DNA of 12,938 nucleotides. Source: Bacillota bacterium. Lineage in GTDB: Bacteria > Bacillota > Clostridia > Saccharofermentanales > Fastidiosipilaceae. Shown piece after piece: positions 6,885 to 12,938 of this stretch; position 1 is the stretch's first letter; every line of letters begins with the position of its first letter. The DNA lies in assembly GCA_023442635.1 (NCBI GenBank), contig JAEZYR010000017.1:1-12938 (forward strand). Direction: 5' to 3'. Under the pieces are notes generated by a model, which was not told the origin of the DNA, did no database searches, and saw only the letters and a program-made list of their open reading frames with translations. A program made the position numbers and the translations under genes.

Positions 6885-8399
6885 ATGCCTATCATCACGC
6901 TAACCAATCGCCCAGGTTCTTACGCTCTGGCTATAGCGCACCTGCTCGCCAATAAGCTCGGTCTGCCCGTTCTCACGATGGATCAACTATTTGATGAACT
7001 GCTGAGCGACGTGCTGAGTCCCCACGAAAGGCACATGTTAAAAGAGAGTCCTCGGTTCTTTTTGAGCGAAAAAAGCCCTGGGCTCAATTATCGTGACTGG
7101 ATCCGCCAAAAGCTTTACGCCTACGCTCAAAAGCACTCAGCCATTTGTTTTGGCTTCTCGTCAGCCCTCCTTTTAGGCGAACATCCCGATGCCCTCCACA
7201 TCGACATCTGGGCACCCGAAAGCCTAGCCGCCACACGCTACGCCAAAGAAAAGCACTGCCCCCAAAAAGAAGCCGAGGAAGTCATTCAACAGGCTTGGCG
7301 GCAATATCGGCGTTACGTTCAAATTGTTTATGAGCAAGATGCTGAAGATCTCCGCCTCTATCACCTCACCATCAATACCGACCGCTGTTCCGTCAGCAGT
7401 GCTTGCGAGATGATCCAACGCCTCTATCGAGATCACTTAGCCATTCAAGAGCTCAAAAAGAATCCTGGCGAAGCGCTCGGTGAAACTTTCAGCGCCGACA
7501 CTTGTCCCCTGCTCAAAAATCCTTCTGAACAGCGTTTCGCTCAAATTTTAGATATGTATCAAATTGAGTGGATCTATGAGCCAAAAACCTTCCCTCTTGA
7601 GCACGACGAAAACAAGCACATATCCAATGCTTTTAGCCCTGACTTTTACTTACCTCGCTATCAGCGCTACCTCGAACTGACCGTTATGGATCAGCGCTAT
7701 GTCGGCCCCAAAAACAAAAAGGCCCGTCTCGTCGCTGAGCTCTATCCCCACGTTGATGTCAGAATTGTCTATCGCCGTGATTTTGAACGCTTGCTAAGCC
7801 GTCTAGAAGCAGCAGACAAAAGTGCTGAGCCCATTTCAAAGAAGCAGCCAGGCTTAGATCCGTCTGCCGCGCAGGTTCTTTTCTCTGCCTCGGCCATCGA
7901 AAGCTATATTCAGGAGCTCGCCCAGCAGATCGATGCCGCTTATCCTTCGGGGCTAACCCTCGTTGTCCTCCTGAAATCGGCCACGTTCTTTGCCGTCGAC
8001 CTCCTCAAAGCCCTGCACATTCCTTGCAAGCTTCTTTATGCTCAAGTTGACTACAACTATAGGGGCCCCGGCGAAACGCCCTTTTTGCAGTTGCGATTTG
8101 AGCAAGACTTTGAAAGTCCCTTGCTTAAAGATCCTTCTGCCTTTCTCCAAGGACAAGATGTCCTCGTTCTGGAAGGTATTGTGCGCAGCGGTTTTGAGAG
8201 CCACTTTGTCCTGCAGGCACTGGAAAAATACCAAGCTAAAAGCCTGGCTCTACAAGCCTTAATATGGTCGAAAAAAGATTGTCTACTTCCTCTAAGTTCG
8301 CGCTTTGCCCCTCTCGAGATTCAAAGCGAAGAGATCTGGGGCTATGGTATGGGAGCAGCACAAGCCTACCGCGCTTTCCCCTTCATCGCCCAGGGATGA
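6885..8399 (+). CDS. Three-domain fusion: cytidylate-kinase-like, PD-(D/E)XK-nuclease-like and HPRT-like domains; function unknown
   Basis: The protein has 504 residues and no signal peptide or membrane segment. Residues 1-185 resemble the cytidylate-kinase-like family: an N-terminal strand and loop (ITLTNRPGS), a mid-region RYAKEK, an RRYVQ segment and YHLTINTD (159-166). The P-loop lacks a canonical GKS/T. Residues about 212-305 resemble PD-(D/E)XK nuclease folds: YEPKTF (231-236), SPDFYLP (251-257), LELT (263-266) and VRIVYRRDF (292-300). T266 stands where a catalytic lysine is usual. Residues about 327-504 resemble hypoxanthine phosphoribosyltransferase: VVLLKSATFFAVDLL, then DVLVLEGIVRSG and GYGMGAAQAYRAFPFI. 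The PRPP-binding acids are changed (G431, R434), and so is the Asp after GYGM/L (G490). It stands alone with its own terminator. The ATG at 6885 follows GAGG with 7 nt spacing. The domain calls come from motif reading; the overall role is unknown. Confidence 0.7.
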   Translation: MPIITLTNRPGSYALAIAHLLANKLGLPVLTMDQLFDELLSDVLSPHERHMLKESPRFFLSEKSPGLNYRDWIRQKLYAYAQKHSAICFGFSSALLLGEHPDALHIDIWAPESLAATRYAKEKHCPQKEAEEVIQQAWRQYRRYVQIVYEQDAEDLRLYHLTINTDRCSVSSACEMIQRLYRDHLAIQELKKNPGEALGETFSADTCPLLKNPSEQRFAQILDMYQIEWIYEPKTFPLEHDENKHISNAFSPDFYLPRYQRYLELTVMDQRYVGPKNKKARLVAELYPHVDVRIVYRRDFERLLSRLEAADKSAEPISKKQPGLDPSAAQVLFSASAIESYIQELAQQIDAAYPSGLTLVVLLKSATFFAVDLLKALHIPCKLLYAQVDYNYRGPGETPFLQLRFEQDFESPLLKDPSAFLQGQDVLVLEGIVRSGFESHFVLQALEKYQAKSLALQALIWSKKDCLLPLSSRFAPLEIQSEEIWGYGMGAAQAYRAFPFIAQG

Positions 8400-8444
8400 G
8401 ATTGTAATAAGTTTTTAGGTGCACTAAGTCGGATGAGACAAAAC

Positions 8445-8473
8445 AAAAAGCATCCTTTCATCGGATGCTTTTT
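8445..8473. terminator. Strong bidirectional terminator after the fusion gene
   Basis: A perfect 11-bp stem pairs AAAAAGCATCC (8445-8455) with its complement (8463-8473), with a 7-base loop. The stem's own A and T runs supply a U-tract on either strand. It ends the fusion gene's transcript 46 bases after the stop, and could also end a minus-strand transcript coming from the gene-free region. Confidence 0.9.
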
Positions 8474-8981
8474 GGGCAAAGAAAAGCTCTAGCGAACCGC
8501 ATTCCTCAGCCTCTCTACAACAGAAACTTACGGCCTGTTCTTTTCGTATCACCAAGAAAAGCTGTCTCACGGCTACCCCTCTCGCAGCTGTAGTCGTCTC
8601 AGACCCATTCTCTCAGTTCACGAAGATGCCTCCTCTAGCTGGCTCACTGCTCATCCAGCTTCCGACGAGTGCTGCTCCTCATATATCTGAGCCACTCACC
8701 CATCTCACAACACCGCCACATCCTCCCGCCATAAAGAAGCAAAAACTCCTCAAGCTCGATGTGGTCAAGCGCTCATCTCCTACGACGCACGCCCTCAAGA
8801 ACATGCAGATCGCGAGTCTCGCTTGGTGTCGCTCCCCGAACGCTCTCATCTGACGCATCAGACCAATCTAGCGTCCCTGCGGATGCATCCACACGACCTA
8901 CCCAACTCTATCGTGGGTATTCTGTTATCTAGGTGCCTCTGGTTTTGTATTCCCTAGAGCTATCTATAGCATATCCATTAC
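8474..8981. other. Long gene-free stretch with clustered small hairpins
   Basis: I see no convincing coding gene. The one sizeable open frame (8626-8853, plus) has no ribosome binding site and a low-complexity, Pro/Ser/Thr/Leu-rich product. The plus strand is pyrimidine-rich in CTC-type words. Short inverted repeats cluster here: CTTTTC/GAAAAG (8540-8561), GCGAG/CTCGC (8812-8822), TCTGA/TCAGA (8849-8862), GACGC/GCGTC (8852-8875), the palindrome GGATGCATCC (8881-8890) and TACCCA/TGGGTA (8899-8919). A weak extended -10 (TGCTATAGA on the minus strand, 8963-8971) and the terminator at 8445-8473 could bracket a minus-strand RNA of about 500 nt. I could not match it to RNase P RNA, tmRNA or a T-box. 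Confidence 0.35.
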
Positions 8982-8987
8982 CCACTT

Positions 8988-9015
8988 AAATTCTGTAACA
9001 AAAGTTACAGAATTT
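8988..9015. repeat. Perfect inverted repeat, possible operator
   Basis: The arms AAATTCTGTAAC (8988-8999) and GTTACAGAATTT (9004-9015) are perfectly complementary across a 4-base AAAA spacer. The arms are AT-rich, with only three G/C pairs, so it is a weak terminator stem. It lies in an AT-rich block about 90 bases before the promoter at 9105-9133. A dimeric repressor site is the likeliest reading, and the core TGTAAC/GTTACA is symmetric. The regulator is unknown. Confidence 0.65.
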
Positions 9016-9104
9016 TCAAAAATCAAATATTAGCCATAAATTTCATTCAGTTATCGGATGATTTCATATCGATATTAGACAAGACACCCTGTGCAAGTGT
9101 CGGG

Positions 9105-9133
9105 TTTTCACGCTTGGGCACTCCGTCTATACT
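9105..9133 (+). promoter_or_regulatory. Promoter of the PyrE-like/YgjP-like gene pair
   Basis: TTTTCA (9105-9110) is spaced by 17 bases from TATACT (9128-9133). The -35 element matches 4 of 6 and the -10 element 5 of 6. The expected transcription start is near 9140, giving a short leader of about 40 nt before the ATG at 9182. That leader is too short for a riboswitch. Confidence 0.7.
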
Positions 9134-9181
9134 AGACAAGGTTACACACTCAGTATCCTAAGCCTGTCAAAGGAGTTCACC

Positions 9182-10030
9182 ATGTCTCAACCTAGCATTC
9201 CCAACACCCTCCTCGAAGCCCTCTTTGCTTGCCACGCCCTGAGAGTCGCCCACGAAAATGCCCCATTTTGGTATACCAGCGGCTTGTTCGGCCCTTACTA
9301 CATCAATACCCATTATCTTTTTGGTTCTGAAGCCGAAGCTAAAGCCCTACTTCAGGTCATTGATCAGGGTTTAGGCGATCCTTCACCTGCCGGGCGCCAA
9401 CAACTTATGCAGGATCTTTATGCAGCTTGTTCGGCTCAGTATGAAAAATCGCCCATCTATCGGCTGACCATTGATCAGCTATGCATCGCTGCTCGTAAGC
9501 TAGGTGCAGAAGCCATATCTGGTGGCGAGCGACGCGACTTCTTCTTCTCTATTCCCGTCTCTCAGCGTTTGGGTCTACCCCATATCGCCCTCTTTAAGGA
9601 TGGTAGCGCCTATCATCCCGACCTGCCTGCTGGCTTCAAAGTTTTGCACATTGCCGACCTCGTTACCAGTGCCAGCTCTTACACAAGGGCTTGGATACCC
9701 ACTTTGCACAAACTCGGCTATAACCTAGATCACACCCTTGTCGTCGTTGATCGTTGCCAGGGTGGCGAAGCTATTTTGGCCGATGCCAAAGTCGAATTGC
9801 ATGCCCTACTTCGCCTCGAGCCTTCCTTCTTCCAGGACGCCCAGACTTCAGGACAAATCTCTGAAGCTCAATTAGGAGCGCTCAGTCGCTACTACCAGAA
9901 TCCCCAAGGCTACGTGGAACACTTCCTGCAAGAGCATCCCAACTTCTTGGAAGAAGAAGCACAAAAGGACGCCAAAACAGCCGAGCGCGTCAAAAGGCTT
10001 CGTCAACTTTTAGATAAGGCTGGCGAATGA
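9182..10030 (+). CDS. PyrE-like (orotate phosphoribosyltransferase family) protein
   Basis: The 282-residue soluble protein belongs to the type I phosphoribosyltransferase fold and resembles a form annotated as orotate phosphoribosyltransferase in Clostridia. This form is longer than the ~210-residue canonical PyrE. Landmarks are ENAPFWYTSGLFGPYYINTH (25-44), SGGERRDFFFS (113-123), the PRPP-loop equivalent HIADLVTSASS (156-166) and VVVDRCQGG (187-195). Extra material is a helical insert (about 50-105) and a charged C-terminal helix. The PRPP loop keeps D159 and T162 but lacks the first acid of the usual acidic pair. It could convert orotate plus PRPP to OMP, or act on another base. AAAGGAG lies 6 nt before the ATG. 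Its stop overlaps the next gene's start (ATGA). pyrD lies nearby on the other strand, which fits a pyrimidine role. Confidence 0.82.
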   Translation: MSQPSIPNTLLEALFACHALRVAHENAPFWYTSGLFGPYYINTHYLFGSEAEAKALLQVIDQGLGDPSPAGRQQLMQDLYAACSAQYEKSPIYRLTIDQLCIAARKLGAEAISGGERRDFFFSIPVSQRLGLPHIALFKDGSAYHPDLPAGFKVLHIADLVTSASSYTRAWIPTLHKLGYNLDHTLVVVDRCQGGEAILADAKVELHALLRLEPSFFQDAQTSGQISEAQLGALSRYYQNPQGYVEHFLQEHPNFLEEEAQKDAKTAERVKRLRQLLDKAGE

Positions 10031-10719
10031 GCTTCTCCCTCTTATTCGGCCCAGAGAGCAAGGATTTGCAAACCCTGGACCTCAACCCTGCCGCCATGCA
10101 AAGGTGGCAGGGTCTTTTGGCTGAACTTCATCACCTAGGCTTGCATGGACTTTGGTATCAAGCCAGGCCTCGCAGGCGACAGCTGCGCCTAGACTTTCTT
10201 GGCCATAGCTGGCTGCGCTTTCGTGGACCAGACAAGCTTAAGCCTGAGCTTCTCTTATCCTTACTAGAGGAAAATCTGCCCTGGATTCAGCGAGAGCAGA
10301 CGCGCCAAAGCCAAAAAGTGATGCTCCAGCGTCCAGAAACGAAGCAGGCCTACCGCGCCCTTCAGGATGAAACAGCTCAATGGGTCGAAAGCTTTTTGGC
10401 CACTTGGTCTGGTCCTCAGCCCAAAAGTTGGCGCCTGACCTGGATGCAAAGCCGCTGGGGTAGCTGTAACGCCAAGCAAAAAATCACCCTCCATACGGGC
10501 TTATCTTACTTGCCCCCATCCTTAAGGCGATATATTTTGCTGCACGAATTGGCCCACCTGGTCGAACTTAACCACAGTCCTGCTTTTTGGCACTTACTCG
10601 CCCAGTGGGATCCCAACTATGCGAAAGCCGAAGCAGCCCTTCGCTCTTATTTGCTCTTGCCGACTGATGTCATTTCTGACTTGGAACAGGCAGGTTCTAG
10701 AAGGCAGAACGAAGCATAA
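10027..10719 (+). CDS. YgjP-type (SprT-like/DUF45) zinc metallopeptidase
   Basis: This is a predicted soluble zinc-dependent peptidase of 230 residues, near the family's usual length. The N-terminal half (about 35-90) is the beta-rich region typical of the family, with RRRQLRLDF. The C-terminal half carries SRWGSCN (142-148) and LHELAHLVELNHSPAFW (172-188). Expected zinc ligands are H173, H177 and H183, with E174 as the catalytic base, and all are present. The substrate is unknown in this family. The ATG overlaps the PyrE-like stop by 4 nt (ATGA), so the two are translationally coupled. The link to a phosphoribosyltransferase is unexplained. It converges on mutY with 37 nt between the stops and no clear terminator. 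Confidence 0.9.
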   Translation: MSFSLLFGPESKDLQTLDLNPAAMQRWQGLLAELHHLGLHGLWYQARPRRRQLRLDFLGHSWLRFRGPDKLKPELLLSLLEENLPWIQREQTRQSQKVMLQRPETKQAYRALQDETAQWVESFLATWSGPQPKSWRLTWMQSRWGSCNAKQKITLHTGLSYLPPSLRRYILLHELAHLVELNHSPAFWHLLAQWDPNYAKAEAALRSYLLLPTDVISDLEQAGSRRQNEA

Positions 10720-10756
10720 TCCTATAGACTCGAATAGCTTTCGGGCAGAATCGAGC

Positions 10757-12172
10757 CTAACGCGCACATTTTATGGCCCTTGCTTCGCTCTCAAGATCCA
10801 TTAAGTAACTGTGCAAAAAAGCAGGGAAAGCAAGTTGCTGCCAAACACTATCCTGAAAGAGCTGAAGAGGCCACTCTGGGGAAACGAGGTAGGGTTCCAG
10901 AACCTCATATACCGTTTGAATCCATGCTTCTGATGCTGACTGATGAGATGGCGGCAGCTGGCCTGGCTGAAGATGAATCAGCCAGGCATCCAAGTCCCAA
11001 ATCAAGTGCGTAAAGACGTGCTGCTTGGGCTGCAAATGGGTCCATGAGCCTACCGTGATATCCCGTTCAGCAAGGGCTTCAGCAATCTGTTCTCGGGCTC
11101 CTTTTTCGAGAAAACCATCTAGCAAAGGCACCTGGTAGAGGCCAGCCAAAAGCCCCTGATGCTCGCGATGCTGCACCAAAAGGCCGCTTTCCGACTTTCT
11201 TTCGGCAAGCCTAGCAAGCTCTCCGTCTCGCTGCCCCTGGGAGACCTGACCTCGATCAGATAAGGAAAAGTCTGCGTCTTGCGGCTGTTTTTCGATCAGG
11301 CAAAACAGGGCCGTTAACTGTTCTTGCTTTTTGGAGCGACGCTTGGCCGGCAGAGGACGCGAAAGGGGGCTAGCCCAACGACAAGCCTGACAGCGGGAGG
11401 CCAGCGGACAACGGGCGCAGTCGCTTTGTTTTGCCCGACAGATCAGGGCTCCTAACTCAATAAGTGCCTCATTGACAAGACCAGGATGACTTTGCACAAG
11501 AGGATCTTGACTTTGAAGTAGGGCTTGCTCTAGAACTTGGCTAGCCTGGCGCCGATCAGCAGGATCACCCTGCCGCCACGCGCACCAGGTATAGCGCGAC
11601 AAGACCCGCAAAACGTTGCCATCAACAGCCGCTACTTTTTCGTGTTGTGCCAAACTAGCTATGGCCGCTGCACTATAAGGCCCGATACCTGGCAACGTCA
11701 AAAGCGCCTGCCTCGTCTCGGGCAAGTTGCGCTCCCCCTTCTCCCAGAGCAAACGGGCGGCCGAGCCTAGCTGTCTGGCTCGTCTGTAATAGCCTAGGCC
11801 TTCCCAATACTTCAGGACTTCCTTTTCGGGGGCTTCCGCCAGGCTTGGCAGATCTGGGAAACGCGCCATGAAGCGCTCGTAATACGGTATAACAGTCGCA
11901 ACCTGCGTTTGCTGCAGCATCGTCTCCGAAATCCACACGGCATAGGCTTGGCGATCAGCCGTAATGGGCTCTGGACGCCAGGGCAAATGACGATGATTCA
12001 ACAAAAACCAATCGAGCAAGTCTGCAAAGCCGTCCTGGAGCTGTTCTAGCGGATTCGATGGTGCTGTCGCTTCCGTCCGCTTTGCTGAGGCTGTCGCTTC
12101 CTCTGCTGGCTCGAGCGGCGCAGCAAAGGGTATTGCAGAATTTTGTGCTTCAGCTTTCGAAGATAAAGGCAT
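10757..12172 (-). CDS. mutY: A/G-specific adenine DNA glycosylase
   Basis: MutY removes adenine mispaired with 8-oxoguanine (or G) in base excision repair. The protein has 471 residues from the ATG at 12170-12172, longer than the usual ~350. An Ala/Glu/Ser/Pro-rich N-terminal extension of about 40 residues comes first. Then follow LPWR, catalytic E83 in SETMLQQTQV, the helix-hairpin-helix LPGIGPYSAAA (150-160), catalytic D184 in VDGN and the 4Fe-4S loop C245, C252, C255, C261 (C-x6-C-x2-C-x5-C). A variable linker leads to a C-terminal NUDIX-like domain with LLAGLYQVP and the 8-oxoG-sensing HVFTHLIW. A TTG at 12230-12232 would add 20 residues inside pyrD. I prefer the ATG, because it overlaps the pyrD stop as TGATG and has AGGA 6 nt upstream. 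Confidence 0.94.
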   Translation of the reverse strand: MPLSSKAEAQNSAIPFAAPLEPAEEATASAKRTEATAPSNPLEQLQDGFADLLDWFLLNHRHLPWRPEPITADRQAYAVWISETMLQQTQVATVIPYYERFMARFPDLPSLAEAPEKEVLKYWEGLGYYRRARQLGSAARLLWEKGERNLPETRQALLTLPGIGPYSAAAIASLAQHEKVAAVDGNVLRVLSRYTWCAWRQGDPADRRQASQVLEQALLQSQDPLVQSHPGLVNEALIELGALICRAKQSDCARCPLASRCQACRWASPLSRPLPAKRRSKKQEQLTALFCLIEKQPQDADFSLSDRGQVSQGQRDGELARLAERKSESGLLVQHREHQGLLAGLYQVPLLDGFLEKGAREQIAEALAERDITVGSWTHLQPKQHVFTHLIWDLDAWLIHLQPGQLPPSHQSASEAWIQTVYEVLEPYLVSPEWPLQLFQDSVWQQLAFPAFLHSYLMDLESEARAIKCAR

Positions 12173-12938
12173 CACCAATCCTGCAGAGCGCCCGTGAGGC
12201 TTTGGACTTCTTCGATCCCTTCGCTTTCGCAATAGGCGGCGAGTTCAGCGATCAATTCAGGCAAGCGATAGGGATGGCGCAAGGCGCTGGTACCAACTTG
12301 CACCGCACAAGCTCCAGCCAAGAGGAAGGCAATGACATCCTCGGCACTTTCGATACCACCCATACCCACAATCGGAATAGAAACCTTTTTGTAGGCGTCA
12401 TGAACCATTTTGAGGGCTATGGGACGGATGGCTGGACCCGACAAGCCCCCTGTATTGTTTTTGAGGATCGGTCGGCGTTTCTTAATATCAATGGCCATGG
12501 CAGGAACGGTATTGATCAAACTGAGCGCATCTGCCCCAGCAAATTCTGCTGCCATAGCCGTATCCACGATGGATACAACTTGGGGCGTGAGCTTAACCCA
12601 GATAGGCTTTTGCGTTCTAGCGCGGCAGGCCTTAACAAGCGATTCAACAGCTTGCGGATCAGAACCGAAGCTCATACCACCTTTAACATTTGGGCAGGAC
12701 AAGTTGAGCTCTATAGCTGGGATGGGGGTTTCGTTAATGGCCTCAACCACGGCCAAATAGTCAGCCTCAGAATGCCCAACCACATTTTGAATCCAGCAAA
12801 CCTTCTGCTGCAGCATCCAGGGCAATTCTTGCGTCTTCCAGGCCTCCAAGCCAGGATTCTGAAGCCCAACCGCGTTGATCATGCCTCTTTCCGTTTCAGC
12901 TATGCGCGGCGGTGGATTGCCCTGCCTAGCTTCTTGGG
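12172..12938 (-). CDS. pyrD: Dihydroorotate dehydrogenase catalytic subunit, class 1B type, 5' part beyond the window
   Basis: PyrD oxidises dihydroorotate to orotate in de novo pyrimidine synthesis. Class 1B enzymes pair this FMN subunit with an iron-sulfur electron-transfer subunit (PyrK), not seen here. The frame runs to the window edge with GNPPPRIAETERGM before the internal ATG at 12882, which is too late to be the start; about 50 residues are missing. Counting from that ATG, the catalytic cysteine is C63 in NLSCPN. The FMN-binding landmarks are WVKLTP, NTVPAMAID, GGLSGPAIRP and GMGGI. Cysteine rather than serine as catalytic base marks class 1. Class 1B is inferred from the NLSCPNVKGG context. 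The stop overlaps the mutY start by one base (TGATG), so the two are co-translated. Confidence 0.95.
   Translation of the reverse strand, partial: QEARQGNPPPRIAETERGMINAVGLQNPGLEAWKTQELPWMLQQKVCWIQNVVGHSEADYLAVVEAINETPIPAIELNLSCPNVKGGMSFGSDPQAVESLVKACRARTQKPIWVKLTPQVVSIVDTAMAAEFAGADALSLINTVPAMAIDIKKRRPILKNNTGGLSGPAIRPIALKMVHDAYKKVSIPIVGMGGIESAEDVIAFLLAGACAVQVGTSALRHPYRLPELIAELAAYCESEGIEEVQSLTGALQDW

Noticed and set aside
8626..8853. Open frame of 75 residues on the plus strand in the gene-free stretch
   Set aside because: No ribosome binding site, low-complexity Pro/Ser/Thr/Leu-rich product, no recognisable domain; more likely chance.
8474..8940. RNase P RNA, tmRNA or T-box in the gene-free stretch
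   Set aside because: None of the hallmark sequences I know for these RNAs (such as GAGGAAAGTCC or the T-box GGTGG core) is present on either strand.
9010..9026. CodY-box-like sequence AATTTTCAAAAATC
   Set aside because: Only about 11 of 15 positions match, and the whole block is AT-rich, so a chance match is likely.
9076..9140. Direct repeat TAGACAAG at 9076-9083 and 9133-9140
   Set aside because: Eight bases, two copies, the second next to the -10 element; too short to call an operator or attachment site without comparison.
10729..10755. CTCGA/TCGAG inverted repeat between the YgjP-like gene and mutY
   Set aside because: Five-base arms with a 17-base loop and no T-tract on either strand; not a credible terminator.

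Overview
The window looks like chromosomal housekeeping DNA from a low-to-moderate GC anaerobic bacterium, most likely a Bacillota/Clostridia-type lineage. This assignment is an inference. It rests on the KtrB-type potassium channel subunit, the infC-rpmI-rplT order behind an attenuator-like leader, strong GGAGG ribosome binding sites, a class 1B-type PyrD, and an unusual PyrE-like protein of a form I associate with Clostridia. I saw no rRNA, tRNA, CRISPR array, insertion sequence or phage gene.

Layout. (1) 1-1432, plus: the 3' part of a TrkH/KtrB potassium uptake subunit, followed by a terminator hairpin shared with the convergent operon. (2) 1577-6391, minus: a translation operon infC-rpmI-rplT-pheS-pheT. 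It has a clear sigma-70-type promoter at 6571-6599, a leader of about 170 nt with a terminator and a competing helix, and a second terminator jammed against the pheS ribosome binding site. infC appears to start at a rare AUC codon at 6389-6391, 18 codons upstream of the first GTG. (3) 6885-8399, plus: a 504-residue protein joining a cytidylate-kinase-like domain, a PD-(D/E)XK-nuclease-like domain and a hypoxanthine-phosphoribosyltransferase-like domain with altered key residues. This is the most unusual gene here. (4) 8400-9181: about 780 bp without a convincing gene, holding a strong terminator, a cluster of small hairpins, a perfect 12-bp-arm inverted repeat and a good promoter. (5) 9182-10719, plus: a translationally coupled pair, a PyrE-like phosphoribosyltransferase and a YgjP-type zinc metallopeptidase. 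(6) 10757-12938, minus: mutY, preceded by and coupled to the 3' part of pyrD, which runs off the window.

How the genes relate. Minus-strand 5834-6391 through 1577 makes initiation factor 3, L35, L20 and both PheRS subunits. Feedback is plausible at three points: the AUC start (IF3), the leader attenuator (L20), and the terminator before pheS. The right-hand part has a pyrimidine theme: PyrD makes orotate, and the nearby PyrE-like protein belongs to the orotate phosphoribosyltransferase fold group. The kinase/nuclease/PRTase fusion also has nucleotide-handling folds, but its active sites look degenerate, so its function is unknown.
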